Positions 40,050-49,826 of a DNA stretch of 64,000 bases are shown one piece after another. This DNA is from Phyllobacterium phragmitis. GTDB lineage: Bacteria; Pseudomonadota; Alphaproteobacteria; Rhizobiales; Rhizobiaceae. Each line of letters begins with the position of its first letter. Positions within the stretch are counted from its first letter, which is position 1. The notes under the pieces were generated by a model, which worked only from the letters and a program-made list of their open reading frames with translations, ran no database searches and had not been told where the DNA came from. The stretch is taken from the NCBI RefSeq assembly GCF_002980495.1, contig NZ_PVBR01000004.1, positions 62,001-126,000 on the forward strand. The letters are read 5' to 3'. The translations under genes and the position numbers were made by a program.

Positions 40050-41588
40050 TTATTGCGCGGCCAGTTCCATGATCTTGACCTGGCTGGCCTCGGCTCGATC
40101 GAGGAAGCCGGTCACGTGCCCTTCGTGCATCACCATGATGCGATCGCTCATGCCGAGCACCTCGGGCATTTCCGATGAGATCATGATGACGGCGACACCG
40201 TCGCTCGCGAGTTGCGAGATCAGCCGATGTATCTCCGCCTTGGCGCCGACATCGATGCCGCGCGTCGGCTCGTCGAGGATCAGGATGCGCGGGCGCGTCA
40301 GAAGCCAGCGGCCGATCAGCACCTTCTGCTGATTGCCGCCCGAGAGATTTTCAATTCTCTCGTTGAGATCGGGCGTCTTGATGCGCAGCGCCTGCCGCAT
40401 CCGCTCGCACTCGCGCGCGACTTCCACTTCCGAGACGAAACCGCGCTTGACATATTTGTCGCGCAGCACCGCCATCTGCATGTTTTCGAGAATGTCGAGC
40501 ACCAGGAAGCAGCCCGTGTCCTTGCGATCCTCGGTGAGGAAGGCCATGCCGTTGCGCATGGCGATCGCCGGGGTCCTGATGTCGACGGTCTTGCCGTTGA
40601 TCGCTATCTCGCCTGATGTGGCGGATGTGACGCCGAACAGCGCTTCGGCCACATTGGACCGGCCCGAGCCGACCAGACCGGCGATGCCGAGGATTTCGCC
40701 GGCGCGCACGTCGAAGGAAATGTCGTGAAAGACGCCTTTCAGCGTCAGGGTCCTCACCGACAGGACGACGTCGCCGATCGGCACCTCCTCCTTGGGAAAC
40801 ATCTGTGTGATCTCGCGGCCGACCATCATGTGGATGATGTCGTCGCGCGTCACATCACCCGCCTGATGCGTGCCGATATAGCGGCCGTCGCGAAACACCG
40901 ATACCTCGTCGGCGATCTCGAACAGCTCGTTCATCTTGTGCGTGATGTAGACGATGCCCTTGCCCTCGGCCTTGAGCGCCCGGATGATCTGGAATAGATG
41001 CTCGACCTCGCGTTCGGTCAGGGCCGATGTCGGCTCGTCCATGATAAGCACATCGGATTCATAGGAGACGGCCTTGGCGATCTCGACCATCTGCCGGTTG
41101 GCCACCGACAAATCGCCGACATTGATTTCGGGGTCGATGCGGATATTGAGCCGGGCGAACAGTTCCGCCGTCTTCTTGCGCAACGCGCCGTGATCGACAA
41201 AGCCGAAAACATTCTTCGGCTCGCGCCGGATCCAGATATTTTCGGCAACCGTCATAAAGGGCATCAGGTTCAGTTCCTGATGGATCATGGCGATGCCGTT
41301 CTCAAGCGCATCGAGCGGTGAATTGAGCTCGATCTCATTGCCCCGCAGCTTGAACGAGCCGGTGTCAGGCGTATAGACGCCGGCGATGATCTTCATCAGC
41401 GTCGATTTTCCGGCGCCGTTCTCGCCCATCAGCGCATGCACGCTGCCGCGCTTGAGCCGGAAGGATACGCCGTCCAGCGCGACGACGCCGGGGAAGGCCT
41501 TGCGCACGCCTTCGACTTCCAAAAGAAATTCCGAATTGGGAACCGCACCCATCGTGCGCACGGCGCGCATGGTCACAGGACTTACCAT
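40050..41588 (-). CDS. Sugar ABC transporter ATPase (two nucleotide-binding domains)
   Basis: A 512-residue fused ATPase of the RbsA/MglA type. The first domain has Walker [10 protein letters not shown] and a degenerate signature ([12 protein letters not shown]); the second has [14 protein letters not shown] with [13 protein letters not shown]. The start at 41588 ([12 protein letters not shown]) follows a GGGAGGAAG site. It is coupled to the permease gene and the periplasmic binding protein. Confidence 0.92.
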   Translation of the reverse strand: MVSPVTMRAVRTMGAVPNSEFLLEVEGVRKAFPGVVALDGVSFRLKRGSVHALMGENGAGKSTLMKIIAGVYTPDTGSFKLRGNEIELNSPLDALENGIAMIHQELNLMPFMTVAENIWIRREPKNVFGFVDHGALRKKTAELFARLNIRIDPEINVGDLSVANRQMVEIAKAVSYESDVLIMDEPTSALTEREVEHLFQIIRALKAEGKGIVYITHKMNELFEIADEVSVFRDGRYIGTHQAGDVTRDDIIHMMVGREITQMFPKEEVPIGDVVLSVRTLTLKGVFHDISFDVRAGEILGIAGLVGSGRSNVAEALFGVTSATSGEIAINGKTVDIRTPAIAMRNGMAFLTEDRKDTGCFLVLDILENMQMAVLRDKYVKRGFVSEVEVARECERMRQALRIKTPDLNERIENLSGGNQQKVLIGRWLLTRPRILILDEPTRGIDVGAKAEIHRLISQLASDGVAVIMISSEMPEVLGMSDRIMVMHEGHVTGFLDRAEASQVKIMELAAQ

Positions 41589-41698
41589 TCCGCTTCCTCC
41601 CTTATGCACCTGCCGGAAAATCCCGCCATTCAGCGGATGTCGACAGACATCGATGGCGCGGGGCGCACGGCGAATGCGCCCCGCCAGGTCCGGCGAAG

Positions 41699-42625
41699 TC
41701 AGTTCTTCGCCATGTACTGGTCCATATTGTCGGGGGTCACCAATTCGAACGGCACCCAGACCATGGATTCCACTTTTTCGCCCTTGGCCAGCTTGAGTGC
41801 GGCGTCGATCGCGCCGGAACCCTGCGCGGCGGCGTTCTGGAAAACGGTGACGCGCAGATCGCCTGCTTTCATCGCGGCGAGCGCGTCCTGCGTCGCATCG
41901 ATGCCGGCCACGAGGACATCCTTGGTCGAGACGCCCGAAGCCTTGAGCGCCTGGATCGCGCCGATCGCCATTTCATCATTGTTGGAGACGACAGCATCGG
42001 GCTTGAGCCCGGCGCTGATCCAGTTGGTCACGAGATCGGTGCCGAGCGTGCGCTGCCAATTGCCGGTCTGCTTGTCCAGGATCTCGATGCCCTTGCATTC
42101 GTCGGTCGCGATCACATCGTCGACATCCTGGGTGCGCTGTCGCGCCGCCTGGTTGGACAGTTCGCCCATGAGCACGACGATCTTGCCCTTTCCGCCGAGA
42201 ATCCGGCAGACTTCCTTCATCTGCAGCGTACCGGAATCGACCTCGTTGGAACCGACGAAGGAGACCTTCTCCGGCAGTTCCTTGTCCGCCGGCATGCGAT
42301 TGACATAGACGAGCGGAATGCCGGCGGCAGTTGCAAGCTGCGTCATCTTCGGCGTCGCATCGGTATCGACCGGATTGACCACGATCGCATCCACGCCCTG
42401 GGCAATGAAGTTCTGGATCTGGCTCAACTGCTTGGAAACGTCGTTCTGCGCGTCCTCGACCTGGAGATCGAGGCCATCCTTGGTCTTGGCATAGTCCTGC
42501 ATGCCGTTGCGCAATACGGTCAGGAAATTATCGTCGAACAGCGCCATCGACACGCCGATATTCTCGGCGAGCGCCGAGCCCGTCATCAATACCGAGACGG
42601 CAGCAGCCAAAAGAAATTTCTTCAT
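41699..42625 (-). CDS. Periplasmic sugar-binding protein (myo-inositol/rhizopine type)
   Basis: A 308-residue periplasmic binding protein with a Sec signal peptide ([20 protein letters not shown]). The mature start [20 protein letters not shown] and the [20 protein letters not shown] segment resemble IbpA/MocB-type binding proteins for myo-inositol or rhizopine, in my recollection; ribose or another sugar is the alternative. The start has a GGAGGAG site nine bases upstream. No inositol catabolic gene lies in the window, so specificity is open. Confidence 0.8.
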   Translation of the reverse strand: MKKFLLAAAVSVLMTGSALAENIGVSMALFDDNFLTVLRNGMQDYAKTKDGLDLQVEDAQNDVSKQLSQIQNFIAQGVDAIVVNPVDTDATPKMTQLATAAGIPLVYVNRMPADKELPEKVSFVGSNEVDSGTLQMKEVCRILGGKGKIVVLMGELSNQAARQRTQDVDDVIATDECKGIEILDKQTGNWQRTLGTDLVTNWISAGLKPDAVVSNNDEMAIGAIQALKASGVSTKDVLVAGIDATQDALAAMKAGDLRVTVFQNAAAQGSGAIDAALKLAKGEKVESMVWVPFELVTPDNMDQYMAKN

Positions 42626-43164
42626 TTCGTTTCTCCTCCACTTGGTTGGTGCCCGGCTGCACCCCGATATCCGGAAACTCCCCCTCCCAGGGGAATTCAT
42701 CGCCCTTTCCTCCATCAGCGAAAAACGCTTCCAGCGCTTCCCCTGCGAACGGCAATTGCTGATTGACGATCCGGCAAAACAGAATGAATGAACCGTTTTT
42801 CTATTTTGTGAAATATTCATTCCATTTTATTGGCGCGCCGTCAATTCCGCAATTGGCGGCGAGAGGGGCGATTTGATGAAAATGCGGACGCGAGTATTTG
42901 GCGTCGTGAAGATTGGGACAGTTTTCTGGAAAGGAACTGTAGCGGCTGGTTTTGCCGTCTATGCGTTCCGATCCCGGTGCGGATGACAGGAACGTTTTTC
43001 GCCAGAGCCGGCGCGATCGACAAAGCTAAAGCGGTTCCTATTTTAATGGAATCGCGAGGCATACCCCCTCTGCCCGCCCTTCGACAAGCTCAGGAGGGCA
43101 GAGGGGGGCGCTGTCCCGCCAGCGTTTCTATTTAAAACTGATCCGCTATAGGCCGGCGGGCAGC
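42626..43164. other. Intergenic region of about 540 bases
   Basis: It lies between the sugar-binding protein start and the M29 aminopeptidase stop, both minus strand. It should contain the promoter of the ABC operon. A palindromic repeat occupies 43028-43108. Short open frames here have no homology signal and I do not call them genes. Confidence 0.5.
43028..43108. repeat. Palindromic repeat with outer box
   Basis: The box AAAGCGGTTCCTATTTT... is followed by ATGGAATCGC and then by the arms CCCCCTCTGCCC and GGCAGAGGGGGG around GCCCTTCGACAAGCTCAGG. The box and the CCCCCTCTG arm match the 11.8 kb element, so this is a related or hybrid copy. Confidence 0.6.
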
Positions 43165-44424
43165 CTATGCCGCCCATTCACCGCCGCGCATCACCGGCAC
43201 CCGGCTGCCGTCCTTGGCGATGCCGTCGACATCGACCTTGTCGGAGCCGATCATCCAGTCGATGTGGATGAAGCTCTTATTGCCGCCGCATGTGGCGATC
43301 TCCTCCGCCGACATTGTTGCGCCGTCGAGGAAGCATTTTGAATAGCACTGGCCGAGCGCGATATGGCTTGCGGCGTTCTCATCGAACAGGGTGTTGTAGA
43401 ACAAAAGCCCGCTCTTCGAGATCGGCGAGGAATGGGGCACGAGCGCCACTTCGCCCAGGCGCCGGGCGCCCTCGTCCGTATCGAGCACCTTGCCCAGAAC
43501 CTCCTCGCCCCGGCTGGCGCCGGCCTCGACGATGCGCCCTTCCTCGAAGCGCACGGCGATGTTCTCGATCAGGGTGCCTTGATGCGACAGCGGCTTGGTG
43601 CTGGTCACATGGCCCTCCACCCGGCGCGCATGCGGCGTGGTGAACACCTCCTCGGTGGGAATGTTCGGATTGCAGGTGATGCCGTTCTTGGCGGTCGACG
43701 CGCCGCCATGCCATTCATGACCATCGGCCAGCCCGACGATCAGATCGGTTCCCGGTCCGGTGAAATGCAGCGCATGGAATGCATAGGCGTTCAGCCACTC
43801 GGTGCGGCGGCGAAGCGCGGCATTATGCGCCTTCCAGGCACCGACAGGATCATCGACATCGACGCGGGAGGCGGCGAAGATGGCATCGGCGAGCTTCGCC
43901 GTCGCCACGTCCTGCGGATCGTCGGGAAACACCTGCTTCGCCCAGGACGGATTGGGATAGGAGACGATGTTCCAGTTGATATCGAAGCCGGCGATCTTTG
44001 TCAGCGCCGGCTGATAGGCCATGGAGTTGGCCTTGTTGGCGCGCGACACCTTCGCCGGATCCTGCGACGACAAGAGCAGCGGATTATCGCCGGCGACGGC
44101 GAGGCGCGCGGCGCCACCTTCGAAGGCCTTGGCCATGCCCTCGTAGAGCCAGCCGGCGGCGCGGTCGAAACTTGCGTCCGGCGCATTGCGATAACGCGTC
44201 AGCGTCAGCTCCTCATCGGCGAAGAACGGCGTCACCAGCCCGGCGCCGGCCTTATAGGCATGTTCGACGATACGGCGCACCAGCGGCAGCGCCGCGAGCG
44301 GCGCCGTCAGGACGAGGTCCTGCCCGGCCTGGAGCTGCAGGCCGATCTTGACGGCCACTTCCGCCAACCGGTCGAGCTTGACGGGATCGATGGTTGCGGA
44401 AACGTCGCGGGAATGTGTGGTCAT
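43165..44424 (-). CDS. M29-family aminopeptidase
   Basis: A 419-residue metallo-aminopeptidase of the thermophilic aminopeptidase T (M29) family. Metal ligands are seen in LIVGLADGHEWHGGAS-like and NTLFDENAASHIALGQCY stretches and in HIDWMIGS. It hydrolyses N-terminal residues from peptides. Start 44424 (MTTHSRDVSATI) is preferred. It is a single gene, divergent from the small lipoprotein gene. M29 enzymes are of uncertain physiological role in alphaproteobacteria. Confidence 0.87.
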   Translation of the reverse strand: MTTHSRDVSATIDPVKLDRLAEVAVKIGLQLQAGQDLVLTAPLAALPLVRRIVEHAYKAGAGLVTPFFADEELTLTRYRNAPDASFDRAAGWLYEGMAKAFEGGAARLAVAGDNPLLLSSQDPAKVSRANKANSMAYQPALTKIAGFDINWNIVSYPNPSWAKQVFPDDPQDVATAKLADAIFAASRVDVDDPVGAWKAHNAALRRRTEWLNAYAFHALHFTGPGTDLIVGLADGHEWHGGASTAKNGITCNPNIPTEEVFTTPHARRVEGHVTSTKPLSHQGTLIENIAVRFEEGRIVEAGASRGEEVLGKVLDTDEGARRLGEVALVPHSSPISKSGLLFYNTLFDENAASHIALGQCYSKCFLDGATMSAEEIATCGGNKSFIHIDWMIGSDKVDVDGIAKDGSRVPVMRGGEWAA

Positions 44425-44588
44425 GGCGCACCCGATTCTTCTCAAAACGAAAGTAGACGACATTCATACCGCCTCATGGCCGGACTGGCCACCGGCTTTC
44501 GATATCGGCAGCGGACTTCGGCTCCACCTGCTATATATCCGCCATATATGTGCGCTGAAATCAGGCCCTCGAATGGAAAGGCAAACCG

Positions 44589-44855
44589 ATGAAGAATGTC
44601 TCGCTCTATGGTCTCGCCTTCATCGCCGCGCTCGCCGGATGCACGACGATGACCCCGGAAGAGCGGCGCGCCGCCGATAGCCGGACCTGTCGATCCTATG
44701 GCTTCCGTGCGCAGACCGACGCCTTCGCCAATTGTCTCCTGCAGCTCGATCTGGACCGGCGGGCAGCGCGGCGTGTGGCTTTCGACGAGCCGTTCTACGG
44801 TCCGCCGCTGGTGGTCTACCAGTCGGTTCCGGTGCGGGCGAGACCTCGCCGATAG
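44589..44855 (+). CDS. Small lipoprotein of unknown function
   Basis: 88 residues with a lipoprotein signal (LYGLAFIAALAGC, lipobox LAGC) and a Cys pair (RTCRSYGFR and FANCLLQLDLDRRA). The spacing resembles the small secreted proteins common in Rhizobiales with this C-x-x-Y-G-F...C pattern. No function can be given. A GGAAAGG ribosome site precedes the ATG. It converges with the SleB-like gene. Confidence 0.75.
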   Translation: MKNVSLYGLAFIAALAGCTTMTPEERRAADSRTCRSYGFRAQTDAFANCLLQLDLDRRAARRVAFDEPFYGPPLVVYQSVPVRARPRR

Positions 44856-44873
44856 CGGAGCCGGGTCACCAAA

Positions 44874-45785
44874 TTACTGGAAAGGGGGCTCCGGGCGATC
44901 CTGCGACAGGAGCAGTTCGCCGATCGCATCGACCGATTTCTGCTCGGCACCGTAGCCGAGCGCCGTTTCCTGGGAAATGGCGGTGGTGTGCGCCGTCGCT
45001 TGCGATGGCGTCGGCCGATAGGCTGCCGTTTGCGGCTCTGCTGCCAGATGGGGCGTGACGCGGTCGCCCTTGGCGCGCGGGCCGAAACCCTGATCTGCCG
45101 CCACGCTCGCGACCTGCACCTGATCCACCGGCGGGGACGTCGGCACGGGGACAGCCTGCGATCTGGCTGTATCAAGACCCATATCGGGCATTGCGGGCGC
45201 CTGCATGATATCGGCCTGGGCGACGAGCGTCGGCGCGGCCGGAACAGGTGATTCGAGGCTGCCGTCCCTGCGGCGTTTTTCGTAGAAAGCGTTGCCGCCG
45301 GCGACCAGCACGTAATGCATGTTGCGATAGGGGAATTTCAGCCCGGCTGTGTGGAAGAACATGGCGTGTCTGAGAGCGGAATGCCGCTTGCCCTTCAACA
45401 CCGCATCCGCCGCCGCCTCGACATCCGGCAGGGCCGAGGAATTCATCTTGCGCGAAAGCACGCCCGGCGCAAACTGCTTCTTCTGGCCGACGACGCCGCA
45501 GATCGTGTCGGGATATCTGTCCGAGGCGAGACGGTTCATCACCACGGTTCCGACAGCCACCAGGCCATCCTTGCTGGAGCGGTTCGCTTCGAAGAACATC
45601 GCCCGCTTGAGGCATTCCTTGTCCTTGGCCGTATAGGCGTAGGTCTTCGTCGAGCCCGATTTCCTGGTCACGCCCTCGGTCAGATCGGCAACGCCGCTTT
45701 TGGACGTCGTGCACCCCGTCACCAGAACAGGCGCTGCGATCGCGCCGGCCAAAAACAGGATTTTCCAGTTCCTGGCGCTGCTCAA
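44874..45785 (-). CDS. SleB-type cell-wall hydrolase, lipoprotein
   Basis: A 303-residue protein with a lipobox (APVLVTGC), then a Hydrolase_2/SleB domain from about 50 to 175 (CLKRAMFFEANRSSKDGLVA, GTVVMNRLASDRYPDTICGV, RNMHYVLVAGGNAFY), then a low-complexity Pro/Ala/Gln tail. SleB-type enzymes hydrolyse peptidoglycan. The lipid anchor suggests outer-membrane placement, where it may remodel the cell wall during growth or division. Confidence 0.85.
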   Translation of the reverse strand: MSSARNWKILFLAGAIAAPVLVTGCTTSKSGVADLTEGVTRKSGSTKTYAYTAKDKECLKRAMFFEANRSSKDGLVAVGTVVMNRLASDRYPDTICGVVGQKKQFAPGVLSRKMNSSALPDVEAAADAVLKGKRHSALRHAMFFHTAGLKFPYRNMHYVLVAGGNAFYEKRRRDGSLESPVPAAPTLVAQADIMQAPAMPDMGLDTARSQAVPVPTSPPVDQVQVASVAADQGFGPRAKGDRVTPHLAAEPQTAAYRPTPSQATAHTTAISQETALGYGAEQKSVDAIGELLLSQDRPEPPFQ

Positions 45786-46016
45786 AAGCTCGTTCTCATG
45801 CTTGGACCCCTCAACGGACTTCGGCTAGGAATGAGCATGTTTTAGGCCAAAGAATGGCGAGGGGTCAAATCAGCCGACCGGGCGGATGCCATCCGCTTCG
45901 CGTTAACTCTTTGTTTACGCAAGTTAAACGGGAAAGCCGCTGTGTTTTTCCCGGATTTGCTCTTTTTGTCGCCACAAATTCGACGGGAAAGCAGTACCTG
46001 TTTTCCCGGACTTGCT
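45786..46016. other. Repeat-rich gap between SleB-like gene and phoB
   Basis: This stretch contains two copies of the GCAAGTT/GCAAGTCC palindrome and no gene. Confidence 0.55.
45919..46016. repeat. Two tandem copies of the GCAAGTCC-type palindrome
   Basis: Copy A, 45919-45960: GCAAGTTAAACGGGAAAG ... TTTTTCCCGGATTTGC. Copy B, 45974-46016: CAAATTCGACGGGAAAG ... TTTTCCCGGACTTGCT. Both have the layout of the miaB copy at 30514. Copy B ends one base before the phoB stop codon and could serve as its terminator. Confidence 0.65.
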
Positions 46017-46703
46017 TTAGCCGAAGGAATAGCCGGCGCCGCGCACGGTGCGAATCGGATCGGTGACCCGGCCGGTATTGATCGCCTTCCGGAGCCTGCC
46101 GACATGCACATCGACGGTGCGGTCATCGACATAGATGTCGGGGCCCCAGACGCCATCGAGAAGCTGGCTGCGCGAGAAGACACGGCCCGGCGACATCATG
46201 AAATATTCCAGGAGCCGGAATTCGGTCGGTCCGAGGCGGATTTCCCGCTCCTTGCGGTAGACGCGGTGCTGCTCGCGGTCGAGCACGAGATCGCCGACTT
46301 TCAGGACATGCGACAAGAGGCTCGGCTTGGCGCGGCGCAGCATCGCCTTGACGCGGGCGAGAAGCTCCGGCGTCGAGAACGGCTTGACGACATAATCATC
46401 GGCGCCGACGCCGAGGCCGCGCACGCGCTCGCTCTCCTCGCCGCGTGCCGTCAGCATGATGATCGGCAGGCGCTCCGTCTCGACGCGCTGGCGCAGGCGG
46501 CGGCAAAGCTCGATGCCGGAAACGCCCGGGAGCATCCAGTCGAGGATCAGGAGATCCGGCACATTTTCGCGCAGCGCGATTTCCGCTTCGTCGCCGCGCA
46601 GGATGGTATCGACCAGATAGCCCTCCGCCTCGAGATTATAACGCAAGAGGACGCTCAGCGCCTCCTCGTCCTCGACGACGGCCACTTTGGGTGCATGGGC
46701 CAT
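46017..46703 (-). CDS. phoB: Phosphate regulon response regulator PhoB
   Basis: A 228-residue OmpR-type regulator. The receiver has the phospho-acceptor Asp in LLILDWMLPGVSG; the C-terminal winged helix (LGPTEFRLLEYFMMSPGRVFSRSQLLDGVWG) binds PHO boxes. It is the last gene of the pst-phoU-phoB cluster. The histidine kinase PhoR is not in the window. A repeat-filled gap of about 200 bases separates it from phoU, so it may be expressed separately. Confidence 0.95.
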   Translation of the reverse strand: MAHAPKVAVVEDEEALSVLLRYNLEAEGYLVDTILRGDEAEIALRENVPDLLILDWMLPGVSGIELCRRLRQRVETERLPIIMLTARGEESERVRGLGVGADDYVVKPFSTPELLARVKAMLRRAKPSLLSHVLKVGDLVLDREQHRVYRKEREIRLGPTEFRLLEYFMMSPGRVFSRSQLLDGVWGPDIYVDDRTVDVHVGRLRKAINTGRVTDPIRTVRGAGYSFG

Positions 46704-46745
46704 TTCACCAATTCTCCGTCAGAGAAACGCTGCGATAACTGGAAT

Positions 46746-46862
46746 GCCCCTCATCCGCCTGCCGGCACCTTCTCCCCGTAAAGAACGGGGAATCGGGCGA
46801 AGCGGCAACGCTGACGCCTCCCTCTCCCCGTTCTTTACGGGGAGAGGGTAAGGGTGAGGGGC
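46746..46862. repeat. Palindromic repeat between phoU and phoB
   Basis: CTCCCCGTAAAGAACGGGG on the left arm is the inverse of CCCCGTTCTTTACGGGGAG on the right arm; the outer parts GCCCCTCATCC and GGGTGAGGGGC extend the match. It is unrelated in sequence to the CCCCCTCTGGC family. Such elements are common between genes in Rhizobiales. Confidence 0.7.
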
Positions 46863-46909
46863 AAATCACAAACGATTTCATCAAAATAAGAAACGCTTTA
46901 GACGCATGA

Positions 46910-47644
46910 TCATGCTTTAGGCTTAGCTTCGTCGACGACGACGCCATGGCTCAGATCGTCCTTCGGGCGATCCGGCGGCATCTGCTCGCCGGTGACGATG
47001 TAATAGACCGTCTCGGCGATATTGGTCGCATGGTCGCCGATGCGCTCGATGTTCTTGGCGCAGAAGAGAAGATGCGTGCAGGCGGAGATGTTGCGCGGAT
47101 CCTCCATCATATAGGTCAGGAGTTCGCGGAACAGCGAGGTGTACATGGCGTCGATCTCGTCGTCGCGGTCGCGCACGATATTGATCTGCTGCACCGAACG
47201 CGACGCAAAGGCGTCGAGCACATCTTTCAGCTGGGTCAAGGCCAGTTCCGACAGGGTCTGCAGCCCGCGATAGACCTTGATGGACTGGCGCGTATCGGAG
47301 ATCGCGGCGACGCGCTTGGCGATGTTCTTGCCGAGATCACCGACGCGTTCCAGATCGGCGGAGATACGGATCGCGCCGATGATCTCACGCAGATCGACAG
47401 CCATGGGCTGGCGCTTGGCGATGATCGTGATTGCCTTGTCATCGATCTCACGCTCGCCGGCATCGAGGATCAGATCGTCTGAAATGACGCGCTGCGCCAA
47501 TGCATTATCGGCATTGACGATGGCGGTCACCGACTGCTCGACCATGCGTTCGGCATGGCCGCCCATCTCGGCGATCTTGTGGGCCAGGAACTTCAATTCG
47601 TCATCATAAGAGCGGACGGTATGTTGGGACTGCATTTCGTTCAT
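46910..47644 (-). CDS. phoU: Phosphate transport accessory protein PhoU
   Basis: A 244-residue two-repeat helical protein with the PhoU metal-binding motifs in each half (EREIDDKAITIIAKRQPMAVDLR and DDEIDAMYTSLFRELLTYM). It restrains Pho signalling when phosphate is ample, by linking PstB to PhoR. ATG 47644 (MNEMQSQHTVR) is taken as start; two neighbouring ATGs are also possible. The gene follows pstB by 26 bases. Confidence 0.93.
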   Translation of the reverse strand: MNEMQSQHTVRSYDDELKFLAHKIAEMGGHAERMVEQSVTAIVNADNALAQRVISDDLILDAGEREIDDKAITIIAKRQPMAVDLREIIGAIRISADLERVGDLGKNIAKRVAAISDTRQSIKVYRGLQTLSELALTQLKDVLDAFASRSVQQINIVRDRDDEIDAMYTSLFRELLTYMMEDPRNISACTHLLFCAKNIERIGDHATNIAETVYYIVTGEQMPPDRPKDDLSHGVVVDEAKPKA

Positions 47645-47670
47645 CCTCGTATCTCGAACCAAAAAGGCCG

Positions 47671-48492
47671 TCAGCCGAAGCGTCCGGTAATGTAGTCCTG
47701 GGTGCGCTTTTCCTTGGGCGTGGTGAACATCATCTCGGTCTCGCCCACCTCGACAAGATTGCCCAAATGGAACATCGCCGTCTTCTGCGATACGCGCGCC
47801 GCCTGCTGCATCGAATGGGTGACGATGACGATGGTGTAGTTCTCCCGCAACTCGTCGATCAGTTCCTCGACCTTGGCCGTGGCGATAGGGTCGAGCGCCG
47901 AGCAGGGTTCATCCATGAGGATCACCTCGGGGCTGACCGCAATGGCGCGGGCGATGCAAAGGCGCTGCTGCTGGCCGCCGGAAAGACCCGTTCCAGCTTC
48001 ATGAAGACGGTCCTTGACCTCCTCGAAAAGGCTGGCGCGGCGCAGGCTGCTTTCGACGATCTCGTCGATCTCTTGCCGGCTCTTGGCGAGGCCATGAATG
48101 CGAGGCCCATAAGCGACGTTCTCATAGATCGACTTGGGAAACGGATTGGGCTTCTGGAAGACCATGCCGACACGGGCGCGAAGCTCCACGACATCAATCT
48201 TCGGATCATAGATATCCTCGCCGTCGAGCGTGATCTGGCCGGCAACCCGGCATCCCTCGATGGTGTCGTTCATCCGGTTGAGCGAACGCAGGAAGGTGGA
48301 TTTTCCGCAACCGGAGGGGCCGATCAGGGCCGTCACCATCTTTTCGGGAACATCAAGATCGACATCGAAAAGCGCCTGCTTCGCGCCGTAGAAGACTGAT
48401 ACCTTATCGCCCTTCATCTTGATCATATTGGCAACGGTGTTCATCTTATCTCCTACCGCTTTGTCGAGAGCTCGTTCGGTCATCAGATTCAT
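47671..48492 (-). CDS. pstB: Phosphate ABC transporter ATPase PstB
   Basis: A 273-residue ATPase with Walker [10 protein letters not shown], signature [16 protein letters not shown] and Walker [17 protein letters not shown] 48492 ([14 protein letters not shown]) is chosen, since the upstream extension to 48636 overlaps pstA in another frame. It powers phosphate uptake with PstS, PstC and PstA. Confidence 0.95.
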   Translation of the reverse strand: MNLMTERALDKAVGDKMNTVANMIKMKGDKVSVFYGAKQALFDVDLDVPEKMVTALIGPSGCGKSTFLRSLNRMNDTIEGCRVAGQITLDGEDIYDPKIDVVELRARVGMVFQKPNPFPKSIYENVAYGPRIHGLAKSRQEIDEIVESSLRRASLFEEVKDRLHEAGTGLSGGQQQRLCIARAIAVSPEVILMDEPCSALDPIATAKVEELIDELRENYTIVIVTHSMQQAARVSQKTAMFHLGNLVEVGETEMMFTTPKEKRTQDYITGRFG

Positions 48493-48506
48493 TGTCAGTC
48501 TCCCGT

Positions 48507-49826
48507 TTACCAGCGCCGCTCGAAACGGCGACGCAGAATGATGGCGGCAACGTTCATGACGGCCAGGAACAGAAGCAGCACGATGATAGCGCCTGACGTG
48601 CGTTCGACAAAGGCCCGTTCGGCTTCGTTCGCCCACATGAAGATCTGCACCGGCAATGCCGTGGCCGGGTCGAGCGGCGTCGTCGGATAATCGGCGACGA
48701 ACGCCACCATGCCGATGAGGAGCAGCGGCGCGGTTTCACCCAGAGCCTGGGCAAGGCCGATGATCGTTCCGGTCAGGATGCCGGGTGCTGCAAGCGGCAG
48801 CACGTGGTGGAAGACCATCTGCGTCTTGGACGCACCGAGGCCGAGCGCTGCGGCGCGGATCGACGGCGGCACGGCGCGCAAGGCGGCGCGGGTCGCGATG
48901 ATCACCGTCGGCAGCGTCATGAGCGTCAGCACCAGACCGCCGACCAGCGAAGCCGAACGCGGCAGACCGGCCAGATTGATGAATATAGCCAGTCCGAGAA
49001 GGCCGTAGACGATGGACGGCACCGCCGCCAGATTGTTGATATTGACCTCGATAATATCGGTGAGGCGGCCTTTCTTGGCGTATTCCTCAAGATAGATCGA
49101 GGCCGCAACGCCGATCGGCAGCGACAGCGCCAGCACGATCAGCATCATGTAGAACGAGCCGATCAGCGCGACGCCGAGGCCGGCTGTTTCCGGACGGCTC
49201 GATGCGCCGTAGGTGAAGAGCCCGGTATTGAACTCCTGCTTCATGACGCCTTCATCGGAGAGCGTCTTCATCCAGGCGACCTGCTCGTCGGAAACCTTGC
49301 GGTTCGCCTCATCCACGTCGAGATTGATCTGGCCCTTGAAGGCCGAGTCGATATCGGCGCCGGCAAGGACGGGTATGGTCTGCGTGGTGCCGATCAGCGA
49401 TGGATCGGCGGAAACCATGGCGCGAAGCTGATTGCGCACGCCGTCGGAGACGAACTTGCTCAGATCGCGCATCGCCGGACGATTCGTGGTGGCAACGCCG
49501 AGCTTTTCAGCAAGCGCATTGCGGACCAGAAGCGGATAATTCGCCGTCAGCAGCACATTGGGATTGGATGCACGCTGGTTGCTCGGATCGATCACCTTCT
49601 CGTCCAGCTTCACCGGAAGCTCGATGGTCGTCTGCCAGAAGGCGGTATAGCCATTGGAGATGACCGAGAACAACAGCGCGAACAGGAAGAAGATGCCGAT
49701 GGCGATGGCGACAATGCCATAGAAACGAAAACGGCGTTCAGCGGCGTAACGGCGCTTGATGCCGATATCCCGGCGCACCGGATGGCCTATCGCTGCGGCG
49801 TTCGAATTGAGCGTTGCATCAGTCAT
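48507..49826 (-). CDS. pstA: Phosphate ABC transporter permease PstA (long form)
   Basis: A 439-residue permease, much longer than the 296-residue E. coli form because of an extra N-terminal region (DUF3333, about residues 1-190) with one membrane segment and a periplasmic part. The permease core has the [20 protein letters not shown] stretch and the EAA-like loop [21 protein letters not shown]. It overlaps pstC by four bases. This long form is known from other Rhizobiales. Confidence 0.92.
   Translation of the reverse strand: MTDATLNSNAAAIGHPVRRDIGIKRRYAAERRFRFYGIVAIAIGIFFLFALLFSVISNGYTAFWQTTIELPVKLDEKVIDPSNQRASNPNVLLTANYPLLVRNALAEKLGVATTNRPAMRDLSKFVSDGVRNQLRAMVSADPSLIGTTQTIPVLAGADIDSAFKGQINLDVDEANRKVSDEQVAWMKTLSDEGVMKQEFNTGLFTYGASSRPETAGLGVALIGSFYMMLIVLALSLPIGVAASIYLEEYAKKGRLTDIIEVNINNLAAVPSIVYGLLGLAIFINLAGLPRSASLVGGLVLTLMTLPTVIIATRAALRAVPPSIRAAALGLGASKTQMVFHHVLPLAAPGILTGTIIGLAQALGETAPLLLIGMVAFVADYPTTPLDPATALPVQIFMWANEAERAFVERTSGAIIVLLLFLAVMNVAAIILRRRFERRW

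Noticed and set aside
42830-43135. Open frame of 101 codons in the gap before the M29 gene
   Set aside because: No ribosome site or family resemblance, and it runs into a palindromic repeat.
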